A DNA stretch of 64,000 nucleotides from Xanthomonas fragariae (GCF_900183975.1 NZ_LT853882.1:310001-374000), one strand, 5' to 3'. Shown: positions 9,084 through 19,111, counted from the stretch's first letter. Numbers and translations: made by a program. The notes: generated by a model not told the origin, from the letters alone.

Positions 9084-9932
9084 GAACCTGTTCACGATCT
9101 TTCCTGATTGGTGCAGACTCTGCGGATGCGCCAAAAAACCTATCCGAGCGACATGAGCCGGGAGCGTTTCGAACACATCCTCCCGATCCTGGAACAAGCG
9201 CGCAAGCGCACCAAGCCACGCCGAGTGGATATGTATGAGGTGTGGTGCGCAGTGTTGTACGTGCTGCGAACCGGTTGCCAATGGCGAGCGCTACCCAGCG
9301 ACTTTCCGAAGTGGCGGACCGTGCACGCGTACTTTGCCAAGTGGAGCGAGTGCGACGATGAAGGAGTGAGCCTGCTGGAGCGGGCGCTCAAAAAATCAGG
9401 TTGGCGTGGCCCGCCAGAAACAGGAGCGCAACATCTTCAGCAGGTTCTTGATCGTGGACGCGCAGAGCGTCAAGAACACGGACACAGCCGGGCAAAAGGG
9501 ATATGACGCGGGCAAAAAGGTGTCGGGCATCAAGCGGCATATCGCTGTTGATACCCAGGGGTTGCCCCATGCCATCGCGGTGACGACGGCGGAGGTGACC
9601 GACCGCAAAGGTGCGCTGCAGGCGCTGGAGCGCTGTCAGTCAAACTTGACGCATGTACAAAGCCTGCTGTGCGACAGTGGTTACACCGGAGTACCGTTTG
9701 CCGAAGGCGTACGAGAGATTCTAGGCGAGCAGCTCACGGTGCAGATTGCCAAGCGCAGCGAACTGCACACCTTCAAGGTCATGCCCAAGCGCTGGATCGT
9801 CGAGCGCAGTTTTGCCTGGCTGGAGAAAAACCGAAGGCTGTGGAAGAACTGCGAGCGCAAACTCAACACCAGCTTGCAGTTCATCCATCTGGCCTTCTTG
9901 GCGCTTCTACTCAAAAGATCGTGAACAGGCTC
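9084..9932 (+). mobile_element. IS5-family two-ORF element, copy 1
   Basis: 849 bp. Its ends read GAACCTGTTCACGATCTTT and, on the other strand, GAGCCTGTTCACGATCTTT. Flanking trinucleotides are TAA on the left and TTA on the right, so no true TNA duplication is present, in contrast to copy 2. The right end abuts the IS1478-like element at 9935 directly. It is nearly identical to copy 2; one visible difference is at about 9190. Confidence 0.88.
9126..9924 (+). CDS. IS5-family transposase made by +1 frameshift, copy 1
   Basis: Two overlapping frames encode one DDE transposase. OrfA (9126-9506) gives MRQKTYPSDMSRERFEHILP and a DUF4096-like domain with LRTGCQWRALPSDFPKW. OrfB, open from about 9385 to 9924, gives the catalytic core: FLIVDAQSVKNTDTAG, LLCDSGYTGVPF and RWIVERSFAWLEKNRR (D, D, E). 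The frames meet at CTCAAAAAATCAG (9387-9399), where an A6 run allows slippage from LKK to LKNQVGVARQ. This is the known expression mode of two-ORF IS5 relatives. The transposase appears functional. Confidence 0.85.
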
Positions 9933-9934
9933 TT

Positions 9935-11430
9935 AGTCGTCCCTGAAAAATCCCCTTCAAGCGCCAAGTGCCGTCGGTGACAGCGGCACGGCGCTCAAGG
10001 ATGACCATCCCATCGCCCGCATCCAGGCACGCAAAAACGCGATCCAGCGCAGCAGCCAGCGCAGGTTGTAGCAGGCGGCGCAGCCGAACACGTGCAGCGC
10101 ATCGCCTTGGGCACCTTTCAGCCTGCAGCGACGCAACCGGCAGTCGTCTTTCAGATGGCTCCACCGCCTGCCGTCGCTTGATCCAGCGCCATTGCCGTCG
10201 CGTCAGCGTCTTAGCCTTGCCGCGATGCAGGACCTGCACGCCATCGACCTCGCGCCTGCGATCGCCCAGGTCCACGATCGCCACCGTCGGTTCTACGCTC
10301 ACATCCTGCAGCAACCCGCGTGTCTGCTCCAGCTGCTCGGCCAAGGTATCGCCGTCGTACGGGTTGCCCGGGAAGCTGCGTGCACCCACGACCAATCCCT
10401 TGCAGGCAGTGACTGCAATGCCGACCTTGACGCCGAATTCGTACGCTTGACGCGCCTTGCCCTTGCCGATGCATTCCACTTCTGGGGCATGCAATGCGTA
10501 CAGTTTTTGTTTGTCCTTCGGACGCTGCGTGTACAGCCGTTGCGCACGTTCCAGCCAGACAGCGATGCGCTCGCGCACGCCGGTGTTTACCTGATCGAGT
10601 TTGCGTTGGATGTCGCGCACGAGCCGTCCCAGCACTGTGCGTTGACGTCGCAGGACGCGCCGCATGCGCTTGAACTGGCGCGCATGCGCATACCGACCTG
10701 CCTTGCGGCTCAGGGCCGGGCCTTGCCGCGCGTAGCTCTGCCGCAATCCGATGCCGTGCCGCTTGGCCAGTAACACCAGCTTCTTGCGTGCCACCTCCAG
10801 CAAACGGCTGTCGGTCGGATAGGCGATCGCCTTCTCTTGCACCGTGGTGTCCACGATCACCCGCGACAACTCGCGTGCGTCCACCGCCTGCATCGCATGC
10901 GCGGCGTTGATGGTGTGCGCCAACAGCTCTTCCATCCCGGCCTCACCCAGGCGCTACCGCCAGCGCGTCAGCGAGCTGGCATCGCACGGCAAACGCGTCT
11001 GGAACACGACCTCGCCAGTGAAGAACTGCCAGTACGGATTCTCCAGCCAACGCTCGCACACCGCTTCATCGGACAGGTCGTAGGCGTGTTTGAGGTAGAG
11101 CAAACCGGCAATCAGCCGCACCGGCAATGCCGGCCGACCGCCACCGGCCTGGGTGGCCGGCAAGCGCGATGAAAGTGCTTGCTCCAACGCCGCCCACGGC
11201 ATCCGTTGGCTCAGCCGCGCCAGCGGATGACGCAGATCGATCTGGTTCTCCAGCCGCGAACGAAACAACTCGTCGGCAGGCATGTGCTCGGCAGCAGGAC
11301 GGCGTGTACGCATAGGCGCAAATTGCCAGAAACCAGCCTTCAGCGTAGCGAACACTGGTAGTTTTGGCACGCCGGTGCAGACATCAAGGCCTTGCGGTCG
11401 TTGGGTGGTTGGGGTTTTTCAGGGGCGACT
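9935..11430 (-). mobile_element. IS1478-like IS5-family element, copy A (defective)
   Basis: About 1496 bp, with imperfect inverted repeats AGTCGTCCCTGAAAAAT at the left and, inverted, AGTCGCCCCTGAAAAAC at the right. Flanking tetranucleotides (TCTT and TTTT) do not match, so this copy no longer shows its original target duplication. A near-identical element lies at 59404-60909. The transposase gene inside is broken. Confidence 0.85.
9957..11370 (-). pseudogene. IS1478-like transposase, broken by nonsense and 11-bp deletion
   Basis: The N-terminal part (10954-11370; MRTRRPAAEHMPADELF at residue 20 is the likely real start) ends in a premature TAG where copy B reads CAG (RWRQRLGEAG). The main part (from 10935) carries IVDTTVQEKAIAYPTDS and YEFGVKVGIAV. 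It then shifts frame after RRQAVEP because 11 bp, present in copy B near 59627, are missing near 10156. The conserved C-terminal HLKDDCRLRRCRLKGAQGD is therefore lost. Two independent lesions make it non-functional. Confidence 0.88.
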
Positions 11431-11461
11431 TTTTAGCCACTCTTCGGCCTGTCAGTGGATC

Positions 11462-11947
11462 CTAATATCGCCAGCGCAGCTGACGATACAACTTGGCCAA
11501 TAACCAGATCGGCCCGATCAGCAGATACGTTAGATCGGTCAAAAAGCTTGGCTTACGGCCTTCGATCGTGTGACCGACGAACTGCGCAATCCATGCCACT
11601 ACGAAGACCGTCAGCGCCGCGGTGAACAATCCGGTCAGCCCGATACTGCCCTCGATCAGTCGGCACAGGCAGCCGAAGAAAAAAAAGACCCCCAGCATCC
11701 CCAGCCCGAGCTGGCGCGACAGCCGGTTGTAATACGACCATGCCGCGAACATCGACAGCGCCGCCCAAATGCCACTGGTGAACAAGGTGCCGCCGACCGG
11801 AATGCACCACAGCAATGCTACGACCGACCACAGAACCGCCGGCACCGCCAGCACATGAATCTGCTGATTGGTCGCGTTTTGATGATCGTCGGAATAACTG
11901 GCGAAATAGCGATCGATCGGTCGTGCGGTCGTGCTGCGTTCGGTCAT
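11462..11947 (-). CDS. Mpo1-like (DUF962) membrane protein
   Basis: 161 aa with four to five hydrophobic segments. The DUF962/Mpo1 family signature is visible: RYFASYSDDHQNATNQQIHV near the N-terminus (about residues 14-33) and GHTIEGRKPSFLTDLTYLL near the C-terminus, with the conserved His residues. Yeast Mpo1 is an Fe2+-dependent dioxygenase acting on 2-hydroxy fatty acids; the bacterial role is not established. The ATG at 11947 is preceded by GGGAGG at proper spacing, better than the upstream in-frame start. It sits between IS elements but is intact. Confidence 0.82.
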   Translation of the reverse strand: MTERSTTARPIDRYFASYSDDHQNATNQQIHVLAVPAVLWSVVALLWCIPVGGTLFTSGIWAALSMFAAWSYYNRLSRQLGLGMLGVFFFFGCLCRLIEGSIGLTGLFTAALTVFVVAWIAQFVGHTIEGRKPSFLTDLTYLLIGPIWLLAKLYRQLRWRY

Positions 11948-12399
11948 GTTCCCTCCCAGGAATGACCCAAGCATACGCGCGCCGATAGTGCTGTGGCAGC
12001 CGTGCCCCTCGCCACCCGTCGATCGCGTGGCGAGGGGCGCGGGCACATCAGTTCACCGACACCGCGCTCCACGCGGCGCGCAACCGCGCGGTACTGCGTG
12101 GAGGCGCTGCCATACAGATCGGTGGCCGCGCTCAACGTTGCCCGGCGTGCGGCCGCGTAATTGTTCGAGCAGGTCATACAGACCGCCAATGCGCGCTACC
12201 AGATGCGGCTGGCCGCGGCGCGTCCGATCGCCGTCAACGCGGTATTGCCGTTGCAGACCAAACCGGCCTGCGTCACGTTCTAACTCGTGCCCGAACCGAA
12301 GCCACTCGGCACCACTGCGCCTTCGGCCGATAGATAATAGAAGTCATTGGCCACGCCCGAGTTGTAGTGCGCGTCGAGCGAGCCCCGGGCGCTGCCTTA

Positions 12400-13248
12400 G
12401 AACCTGTTCACGATCTTTCCTGATTGGTGCAGACTCTGCGGATGCGCCAAAAAACCTATCCGAGCGACATGAGCCGGGAGCGTTTCGAACACATCCTCCC
12501 GATCCTAGAACAAGCGCGCAAGCGCACCAAGCCACGCCGAGTGGATATGTATGAGGTGTGGTGCGCAGTGTTGTACGTGCTGCGAACCGGTTGCCAATGG
12601 CGAGCGCTACCCAGCGACTTTCCGAAGTGGCGGACCGTGCACGCGTACTTTGCCAAGTGGAGCGAGTGCGACGATGAAGGAGTGAGCCTGCTGGAGCGGG
12701 CGCTCAAAAAATCAGGTTGGCGTGGCCCGCCAGAAACAGGAGCGCAACATCTTCAGCAGGTTCTTGATCGTGGACGCGCAGAGCGTCAAGAACACGGACA
12801 CAGCCGGGCAAAAGGGATATGACGCGGGCAAAAAGGTGTCGGGCATCAAGCGGCATATCGCTGTTGATACCCAGGGGTTGCCCCATGCCATCGCGGTGAC
12901 GACGGCGGAGGTGACCGACCGCAAAGGTGCGCTGCAGGCGCTGGAGCGCTGTCAGTCAAACTTGACGCATGTACAAAGCCTGCTGTGCGACAGTGGTTAC
13001 ACCGGAGTACCGTTTGCCGAAGGCGTACGAGAGATTCTAGGCGAGCAGCTCACGGTGCAGATTGCCAAGCGCAGCGAACTGCACACCTTCAAGGTCATGC
13101 CCAAGCGCTGGATCGTCGAGCGCAGTTTTGCCTGGCTGGAGAAAAACCGAAGGCTGTGGAAGAACTGCGAGCGCAAACTCAACACCAGCTTGCAGTTCAT
13201 CCATCTGGCCTTCTTGGCGCTTCTACTCAAAAGATCGTGAACAGGCTC
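12400..13248 (+). mobile_element. IS5-family two-ORF element, copy 2, with TTA duplication
   Basis: 849 bp, same ends and length as copy 1. It is flanked by TTA on both sides (12397-12399 and 13249-13251), a 3-bp TNA duplication of the IS1031/IS427-like branch of IS5. It disrupts the M4 protease gene in the opposite orientation. The clean duplication shows a simple transposition event. Confidence 0.92.
12442..13240 (+). CDS. IS5-family transposase made by +1 frameshift, copy 2
   Basis: Encodes the same two overlapping frames as copy 1: OrfA 12442-12822 and OrfB ending at 13240. The A6 slippage site lies at about 12706-12711, and the D, D and E motifs (VDAQSVKN, CDSGYTG, VERSFAWLEKN) are intact. 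The sequence differs from copy 1 by very few bases, so the two copies are recent relatives and can recombine. The start is taken at MRQKTYPSD because it lies just inside the element. Confidence 0.85.
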
Positions 13249-13959
13249 TTAGCAGTCCGGCGAATCGCCATCCAGGCTGGGCTTGAACATGTAGCGCAAT
13301 GCCAGCGTGCTGTTGCTGTTCCCGGGCACGATTTTCTCGCCGATCAGGTAATTACCCGGCTGCGCGCTGTTGTTGGCGTAGTACTCCACCATCGTGCCCC
13401 GGCTGTCGGAAGTAGCTTCGTTCAAACCGCCCGATTGGCCCGAATACACCAATTGCGCACGCCGGCTGGTCACGCCGTGGGTCATCATCGTGGCCGGCCA
13501 CATCCACCGACACCAGCGGCGTGAATGTGCTGCCGTCGCCATCGCCGAAGATCATGCACAAACAGCTGTCCGACCACAACGCGTTGTTGTAGCGGCTACC
13601 GTAATGCACGCGGCTACGCGCACCGGCGCCATCGTTGGCGATGCCGCTGCGCGCATGCGTGGTGCGGAAATAGTCCCAGGTCAACGCAACGCCGTAATGC
13701 GCATTACCCGGTACGATCGCCGGACGCAGGTTGGTCTCCATGGTCTGACTCAATTGACGCATCACTCCGCGCCGTGAATGCACCACCACATCGCCGCCGA
13801 GTGGAGCGCATCGCAGTGATCGTTCCATGGCCCAGCATCATCTCGTCGCTATCGATGACGTATGGTTAATGCTGCGCAGCAGGCGGTGCATTAGGTGCGT
13901 GGCATCTGCACACGCACCATGGTCTTCAGCCTGCACAATCAGCGCGCAGGCTCCAACAA

Positions 13960-14886
13960 TCAACCAACCGAAATATTTGCCAGCCGTTGCAGTGCCTCAG
14001 CATATTTCGCCCGCGTGCGTTCGATCACCTCGGCCGGCAAGCTCGGGCCAGGTGCGGTTTTTCCCCAGTCCAGGGTTTCCAGATAATCGCGGACGAACTG
14101 CTTGTCGTAGCTCGGCGGGCTGGTACCCAGTTCGTACTGGTCGGCCGGCCAGTAACGTGAGGAGTCCGGGGTCAGCATCTCGTCCATGATGTAGAGGCGG
14201 CCATCGGCGTCTGTGCCGAATTCGAACTTGGTATCGGCCAGCAGAATGCCGCATTCGGCCGCGTAATCGGCGGCAAAACGGTAGATACGCAACGTGGCAT
14301 CGCGCACGCGCTCGGCCAGTTCGGCTCCGACGGTCTTGACCATCGCATCGAAGTCGATGTTTTCATCATGGTCGCCGACGGCGGCCTTGGTCGAAGGGGT
14401 AAAGATCGGCTCGGGAAGTTTCTGGGCCTGACGCAGGCCGTCGGGCAATTCGATGCCGCTGATCTTGCCGGTGCGCTGATAATCCTTCCAGCCACTGCCG
14501 ATCAAATACCCACGTGCGATCGCCTCCACCGGGACCGGCTTGAGCTTGCGCGTAACCACTGCGCGTTTGGCGTACAACGCCGGGTCCACGCCCTCGGGCA
14601 GCACCTGATCCACCGTGATGTCGACCAAGTGGTTGGGCATCAGGTGTTCGGTCTTGTGGAACCAGAAGTTGGACACTTGGCAGAGCATCTCGCCCTTGCC
14701 GGGAATCGGGTCGGGCAGCACCACGTCGAACGCAGATAGACGGTCGGTCGCCACCATCAACAGATAGTCGCCCGGGGGCGCGTTGGCGGGCAGGCGGTCG
14801 CGAGGGATGGCGAAGACATCGCGGACCTTGCCACGGTGACGCAACGGCAGGCCGGGCAGATCGGATTGCAACAGCGTGGTCGACAC
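13960..14886 (-). CDS. purC: Phosphoribosylaminoimidazole-succinocarboxamide synthase
   Basis: 308 aa SAICAR synthetase, which joins CAIR and aspartate with ATP in de novo purine synthesis. Visible motifs are the N-terminal [33 protein letters not shown] (nucleotide and substrate site), [17 protein letters not shown] and [18 protein letters not shown]. This is the longer form also found in yeast and many gammaproteobacteria. I place the start at GTG 14886 because TTAGGAG precedes it at good spacing; a GTG two codons upstream would sit too close to that site. It is monocistronic as far as visible. Confidence 0.95.
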   Translation of the reverse strand: MSTTLLQSDLPGLPLRHRGKVRDVFAIPRDRLPANAPPGDYLLMVATDRLSAFDVVLPDPIPGKGEMLCQVSNFWFHKTEHLMPNHLVDITVDQVLPEGVDPALYAKRAVVTRKLKPVPVEAIARGYLIGSGWKDYQRTGKISGIELPDGLRQAQKLPEPIFTPSTKAAVGDHDENIDFDAMVKTVGAELAERVRDATLRIYRFAADYAAECGILLADTKFEFGTDADGRLYIMDEMLTPDSSRYWPADQYELGTSPPSYDKQFVRDYLETLDWGKTAPGPSLPAEVIERTRAKYAEALQRLANISVG

Positions 14887-15092
14887 AGGCACTCCTAAGG
14901 ACGTCGCAATGACGCTGTCCCCGGGACCCGGCGGGCCCGCGGGTGGGCAGCGGGCCGCGTAGTGTACGGCGCTTCGGCGCGTTCCGCTGGATTGACTGGA
15001 GTCAGCCGGGCGGTCGCTGTGCGCGCCCTGGCAGCCAAGCCGAGTGTGCGTTCGGGTAAGATCGCCAACCAGCCTCCCCGCCCCGATTGCCT

Positions 15093-15422
15093 ATGTCCTG
15101 GTACGGAAAACTGCTCGGTGCACTCGCCGGTGCCTTGCTGTTCCGCGGGGCACCGGTAGTGGGGCTGATGATCGGCCTGGCGATTGGGCACGCGGTGGAC
15201 GCCGGCTGGTTCAAGCGTCGTGCGGAAAACCCGTATGAACCGCTGGGGCTGGAGCCGGACGCCACCACTGCCGAGATCGATTTGGCCTATCGCCGGTTGA
15301 TGTCGCGCTACCACCCCGACAAGGTGACCAATGCCGACCCGGAAGCACGCCGTCAGGCCGAGAAAAAAGCCAGCCAGATCAACGCCGCTTACGACCGCAT
15401 CCAGCGATTGCGCAAACGCTAA
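15093..15422 (+). CDS. Membrane-anchored J-domain protein
   Basis: 109 aa. The N-terminal 30 residues are glycine-rich and hydrophobic (ALAGALLFRGAPVVGLMIGL), probably a membrane anchor. Residues of about 45-105 form a J domain with the HPD tripeptide in RYHPDKVTNADPEA, needed to stimulate the ATPase of DnaK-type chaperones. The architecture resembles a shortened DjlA without its TerB-like middle domain. The ATG at 15093 is preferred to the upstream TTG at 15087. It is divergent from purC; the client is unknown. Confidence 0.82.
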   Translation: MSWYGKLLGALAGALLFRGAPVVGLMIGLAIGHAVDAGWFKRRAENPYEPLGLEPDATTAEIDLAYRRLMSRYHPDKVTNADPEARRQAEKKASQINAAYDRIQRLRKR

Positions 15423-15506
15423 TTGCAGGTCGCGTATCTGGTATCGGCACGAGCCCGTGCGGCGACCTGCTCCTGGATCGAAGCTGGCATCAATGCACTA
15501 ATGCAC

Positions 15507-15537
15507 TAAAACGCCCGACCAGTGATTGGTCAGGCGT
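15507..15537 (-). terminator. Rho-independent terminator of the outer-membrane protein gene
   Basis: A stem of ACGCC-CGACCA paired with TGGTC-GGCGT around a GTGAT loop, followed on the minus strand by TTTT. It lies just downstream of the minus-strand barrel gene ending at 15561, and close to the end of the plus-strand J-domain gene. Confidence 0.6.
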
Positions 15538-15560
15538 CGTGGTCACGCAGACACCAAAAC

Positions 15561-16400
15561 TCAGAAACGGTACGTCGCCGTCAGCCGCACCGCATTCGAC
15601 GAAAAATCGGTATCGCTTCGACGCAGATCGGTGCCGGCCGGATTGACGCGCAGGAACGGGTTGGTCGCCGGCGCAGTGCCCGGTCCAACGCGCACGCGGG
15701 TGTCTTCGTCCTGCAGACGGGTGAACAGGTATTCCACGCCTACCGCGACGTTGTCGCTCAAGCGGCGCTGCAGGCCCAGGCCGGCCTGATAGCCGTCGGC
15801 GCTGTCGCCACCACTGCTAGTGAAGCTGTTGGCGGTGTTACTGCTGGAGAAGCTGTGGTCGAACTCGCCACGTGCCACGCCGGCGGTGAAATAGGCGAGG
15901 TAATCGCCTTGTTCGCCGAACGCATGGCCGATGCGGCCGCGCAGTGCGGCGGTGCGGTTGAGCTGGCGGGTGAAGGTGTAGAACGCCGGGGTGGTGCTGA
16001 AGGCGCTGACGCTGTCGCGTAGATCGTTGCGAGTGTATTCGGCCACCACGCCGTAGACCCAGTTGCCGGCCTGCCAGTCGTAACCCAGCCGTGCACCGTA
16101 TTCGACACCGCCCTTGTCGTTGCTGCAGCCGCTGGCCGGTGTGCGTCCGGCTGCGGCGCCACCGCAGAACCCGGGCGAGAACGCATCTGCACCGGTGGCG
16201 GTACTGACCTGGTCGCCTTCGCGGCCGTCCAGATTGGTGTCGAAGCCTAAGCGGCCACCGGAGACGCCGCTGAGATCGGCGCCGCCGACATTGGCTCCGA
16301 TCGAGAAACCGGACCAGTCGGCCGGGCCGGATTGCGCCCAGGCAGACGGAGTGAGGGCCAACAGAGCGAACGCGGCAGAGGCGAGCGGGGTGGTCTCCAT
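15561..16400 (-). CDS. Outer membrane beta-barrel protein (Omp25/31-like)
   Basis: 279 aa. A signal peptide is clear: METTPLASAAFALLALTPSAWA, with cleavage likely after AWA. The mature protein begins with the family pattern ADWSGFSIGANVGG and continues with alternating amphipathic strands (YGARLGYDWQAGNWVYGVVAEY, LRGRIGHAFGEQGDYLAYFTAGVA). It ends in an aromatic C-terminal residue (LTATYRF), the signal for BAM-dependent insertion. It probably folds as an eight-stranded barrel. A cysteine pair in the first loop may form a disulfide. The start at 16400 is chosen because it begins the signal peptide. Confidence 0.85.
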   Translation of the reverse strand: METTPLASAAFALLALTPSAWAQSGPADWSGFSIGANVGGADLSGVSGGRLGFDTNLDGREGDQVSTATGADAFSPGFCGGAAAGRTPASGCSNDKGGVEYGARLGYDWQAGNWVYGVVAEYTRNDLRDSVSAFSTTPAFYTFTRQLNRTAALRGRIGHAFGEQGDYLAYFTAGVARGEFDHSFSSSNTANSFTSSGGDSADGYQAGLGLQRRLSDNVAVGVEYLFTRLQDEDTRVRVGPGTAPATNPFLRVNPAGTDLRRSDTDFSSNAVRLTATYRF

Positions 16401-16522
16401 ACGGTGTCCTTGCAAAAGGCGCGGTGCGCCGGTCGAGTGCATACGCCGCTTCGACCGTTGCGGATGCACCGGCTTTGCCCGCCTGCGACAATGCGGCTTC
16501 CGTTCTTTGACGAGCTGCCCAT

Positions 16523-17194
16523 ATGCAACCGACGGCGATCGCCCCGTCCATCCTGTCCGCCGATTTTGCCCGTCTGGGCGAAGAGGTGAACAACGTTCTG
16601 AAGGCCGGCGCCGACTGGGTGCACTTCGACGTGATGGACAACCACTACGTGCCCAACCTCACCATCGGTCCGATGGTGTGCCAGGCGCTGCGCAAGCACG
16701 GCATCACCGCGCCGATCGACGTGCACCTGATGGTCGAGCCGGTGGACCGCATCGTGCCGGACTTCGCCGACGCCGGCGCCACCACGATCAGCTTCCATCC
16801 CGAAGCCAGCCGCCACGTGCACCGCACCATCCAGCTGATCAAGTCGCATGGCTGTCAGGCCGGGCTGGTGCTCAACCCGGCCACGCCGGTGGATATCCTG
16901 GAGTGGGTGCTGCCAGAGCTGGATCTGGTGCTGGTGATGTCGGTCAACCCCGGCTTCGGTGGGCAAGCCTTCATTCTCTCGGCGCTGGACAAGCTGCGTG
17001 CCATCCGCACGCAGATCGACGCGCTGGGCAAGCCGATCCGGCTGGAGATCGATGGCGGAGTCAAGGCCAACAATATTGGCGCAATTGCTGCAGCCGGTGC
17101 CGATACCTTTGTCGCCGGCTCGGCGATTTTCAATGCGCCCGACTATGCCGACGTGATCGCGCAGATGCGCGCAGCGGTGGATGCCGTGCGATGA
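16523..17194 (+). CDS. rpe: Ribulose-phosphate 3-epimerase
   Basis: 223 aa TIM barrel that interconverts ribulose-5-phosphate and xylulose-5-phosphate in the pentose phosphate pathway. Family motifs are present: [16 protein letters not shown] at the N-terminus, [12 protein letters not shown] with the metal-binding His and Asp, [20 protein letters not shown] and EIDGGV with the catalytic Asp. Its TGA overlaps the ATG of the next gene (ATGA), so the acetyltransferase downstream is probably co-expressed. Confidence 0.96.
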   Translation: MQPTAIAPSILSADFARLGEEVNNVLKAGADWVHFDVMDNHYVPNLTIGPMVCQALRKHGITAPIDVHLMVEPVDRIVPDFADAGATTISFHPEASRHVHRTIQLIKSHGCQAGLVLNPATPVDILEWVLPELDLVLVMSVNPGFGGQAFILSALDKLRAIRTQIDALGKPIRLEIDGGVKANNIGAIAAAGADTFVAGSAIFNAPDYADVIAQMRAAVDAVR

Positions 17195-17682
17195 GCCCCA
17201 CCACGCTGCAGATCCGCGCTGCCACGCCCGACGATGCGCCGCTGCTGCACGCGTTAATCACCGCGCTGGCGGTGTACGAGCGCGAGCCCGATGCGGTCAA
17301 GGCCAGCCCGGAGGATCTGCGCGCCAGTTTGTTCGGCGACGGCGCCACTGCGCACGCGCTGATCTGCGAGCACCACGGCCAGGCATTGGGATTTGCGGTG
17401 TATTTCTTCAACTACTCGACCTGGCTCGGCCGCAACGGGTTGTATCTGGAAGACCTGTTTGTGCGTCCGCAAGCGCGCGGGCGGGGCGCCGGCCTGGCGT
17501 TATTGCGCCATCTCGCGCAGTTGGCCGTGCAGCGTGGCTGCGGCCGCTTCGAATGGTCGGTGCTGGACTGGAATCAACCCGCCATCGACTTCTACCAGGC
17601 CGTCGGTGCGCGCCCGATGAATGGCTGGACCATGTACCGGCTCGACGGCGAGCGGCTGGTGGCGTTTGCGGCTGGCGCTTGA
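17191..17682 (+). CDS. GNAT-family N-acetyltransferase
   Basis: 163 aa. A complete GNAT fold: the N-terminal [20 protein letters not shown], the acetyl-CoA binding motif A in [20 protein letters not shown] (about residues 85-104), and the C-terminal motif [17 protein letters not shown]. The pattern LEDLFV followed by RGRG is close to diamine/polyamine acetyltransferases of the SAT1 type, but the substrate cannot be fixed from sequence. It overlaps rpe by 4 nt and is followed by a strong hairpin. Confidence 0.85.
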   Translation: MSPTTLQIRAATPDDAPLLHALITALAVYEREPDAVKASPEDLRASLFGDGATAHALICEHHGQALGFAVYFFNYSTWLGRNGLYLEDLFVRPQARGRGAGLALLRHLAQLAVQRGCGRFEWSVLDWNQPAIDFYQAVGARPMNGWTMYRLDGERLVAFAAGA

Positions 17683-17715
17683 GCGCAAGTGCACCGCACA
17701 ACAATGCGCTACGCA

Positions 17716-17746
17716 AAAAGAAGGCCGCCCCAACAGGAGCGGCCTT
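17716..17746. terminator. Hairpin after the rpe operon
   Basis: A perfect 8-bp stem, AAGGCCGC (17721-17728) with GCGGCCTT (17739-17746). The T-run lies on the minus-strand side (CTTTTTG), so as an intrinsic terminator it is best read leftward, although it is placed after plus-strand genes. A second small stem, GGAGGC...GCCTCC, follows at about 17757-17775. Confidence 0.4.
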
Positions 17747-17919
17747 CGAGAAAATTGGAGGCTGATCCTGCCTCCGCCCATCGTCCCTGCTATGGCCTTC
17801 CATCCTCCGTGTGATCGATGACGTGCCAATGACAGCCCGGTGGCGCTGCCCCATTCACGATCCACGCATCGGCCCGCTGCTAGCCTGCGCCCATCACCCT
17901 TACAGCATCGGCAGCGCGC

Positions 17920-18849
17920 ATGGCCCCGCTCCACTGGCGTCTGATCCTCAACGGCAAGTCCACCGACAATCCGGACCTGCGTGAGGCGGTGGGAACGCTG
18001 CGCAAGCGCGGCATCCAGCTGGACGTGCGGGTCACCTGGGAAGACGGCGACGCCGAGCGCTATGTCGGCGAAGCGGTTGCCGATGGTGTGCACACGGTGG
18101 TCGCCGCCGGTGGCGACGGCACCCTGAGCGAAGTGGCTGCCGCGCTCGCGCATCACGATGCCGACGCTGCCACGCTGCCGTCGCTGGGCCTGGTGCCGCT
18201 GGGCACCGCCAACGACTTCGCCACTGCCGCTACTCTGCCGATCGAGCCGTTCAATGCGCTGAATCTGATCGCCGAGCGTGCCGCCCAACCGATCGATCTG
18301 CTGCGCATCGATGCCGAACACGGCCCGCACTGGTGCGCCAACGTCGCCAGCGGCGGCTTCGGCACCCAGGTCACCGTCGAAACCGATGAAGGCTTGAAGA
18401 AGATGCTCGGCGGCTTGGCTTACCTGATCACCGGCATGTCGCGTCTGGGCCGGATCGACCCGATCAGCGCCCGCTTCAGCGGCCCGGATTTCGACTGGGA
18501 AGGCGAGTTCATCGCGTTGGGCCTGGGCAACGGGCGTCAGGCCGGCGGCGGTCAGGCGCTGTGCCCGGAAGCGCTGATCGACGATGGCCTGCTCGACGTC
18601 ACCATCGTGCCCGCGCTCAACGGCGAAGTCGCCGCCACGCTTGGCGCGCTGGTCACCGGCGGCAAACAGGCCGCGCTGGAACGTGTGGCCGTGCGCGCGC
18701 GCCTGCCGTGGCTGGAAATCAGCTCTCATCAGCCGCTGACCTTGAACCTGGACGGCGAACCGGAGACTTCGCTGCATTTCCGCATCGAATGCGCACCGGC
18801 GCGGTTGCGGATGCATTTGCCTGTCGATTGCCCGTTGCTTGGAGTTTGA
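17920..18849 (+). CDS. yegS: YegS-like diacylglycerol/lipid kinase
   Basis: 309 aa, DAGK catalytic family. The nucleotide-binding loop GGDGTLSEV (about residues 64-72) and [13 protein letters not shown] (about 88-100) are typical, followed by the C-terminal beta-sandwich with LDGEPE. YegS phosphorylates lipid substrates such as phosphatidylglycerol in E. coli; the native substrate here is unknown. The gene stands alone between the rpe operon and trpE. Confidence 0.9.
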   Translation: MAPLHWRLILNGKSTDNPDLREAVGTLRKRGIQLDVRVTWEDGDAERYVGEAVADGVHTVVAAGGDGTLSEVAAALAHHDADAATLPSLGLVPLGTANDFATAATLPIEPFNALNLIAERAAQPIDLLRIDAEHGPHWCANVASGGFGTQVTVETDEGLKKMLGGLAYLITGMSRLGRIDPISARFSGPDFDWEGEFIALGLGNGRQAGGGQALCPEALIDDGLLDVTIVPALNGEVAATLGALVTGGKQAALERVAVRARLPWLEISSHQPLTLNLDGEPETSLHFRIECAPARLRMHLPVDCPLLGV

Positions 18850-19111
18850 GAATCGGGAGTTGGAAGGGCGGCGCGCAGATGTGATTGCGGTCGGTGCAAC
18901 CGGCCATGCCGAGCAGCACCGTTGCCGCCTGCAGCTTCGCAATTCGAACGGCTCCGCTAGCTGCCTGCTGCCCTGGGCCAGCAGTTGCGCTACAGTAGCC
19001 CCGTGTCCCGCCTGACGACTCCACGCTCCTTCTCTTCCGCTCGCCGCTGGTGGCGATGGTGGCCCGTTGCCGTCGTCCGCCCCGCCACAGAGTCCCAGAA
19101 GGAAAGTCGTT

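Larger units (their letters stand above)
12048..13828 (-). pseudogene. Thermolysin-like (M4) zinc metalloprotease, inactivated
   Basis: Read on the minus strand, the upstream part carries NAHYGVALTWDYF, GARSRVHYGSRYNNALWSD and GDGDGSTFTPLVSVDVAGH, the typical M4 sequence leading into the zinc motif. Around 13496 an inserted base turns HEMTHGV into HDDD and shifts the frame; the rest (MTHGVTSRRAQLVYSGQSGG, LNEATSD) continues in another frame. A complete IS5-family element (12400-13248) is inserted further on. The C-terminus resumes at 12399 (SNNYAAARRATLSAA and DLYGSASTQY) with a further frameshift before a terminal AWSAVSVN and TGA at 12048. Upstream propeptide and signal sequences are not recognisable. 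Confidence 0.88.

Noticed and set aside
18850..19111. trp attenuator with leader peptide before trpE
   Set aside because: No short frame with adjacent Trp codons followed by alternative stems could be found upstream of trpE.
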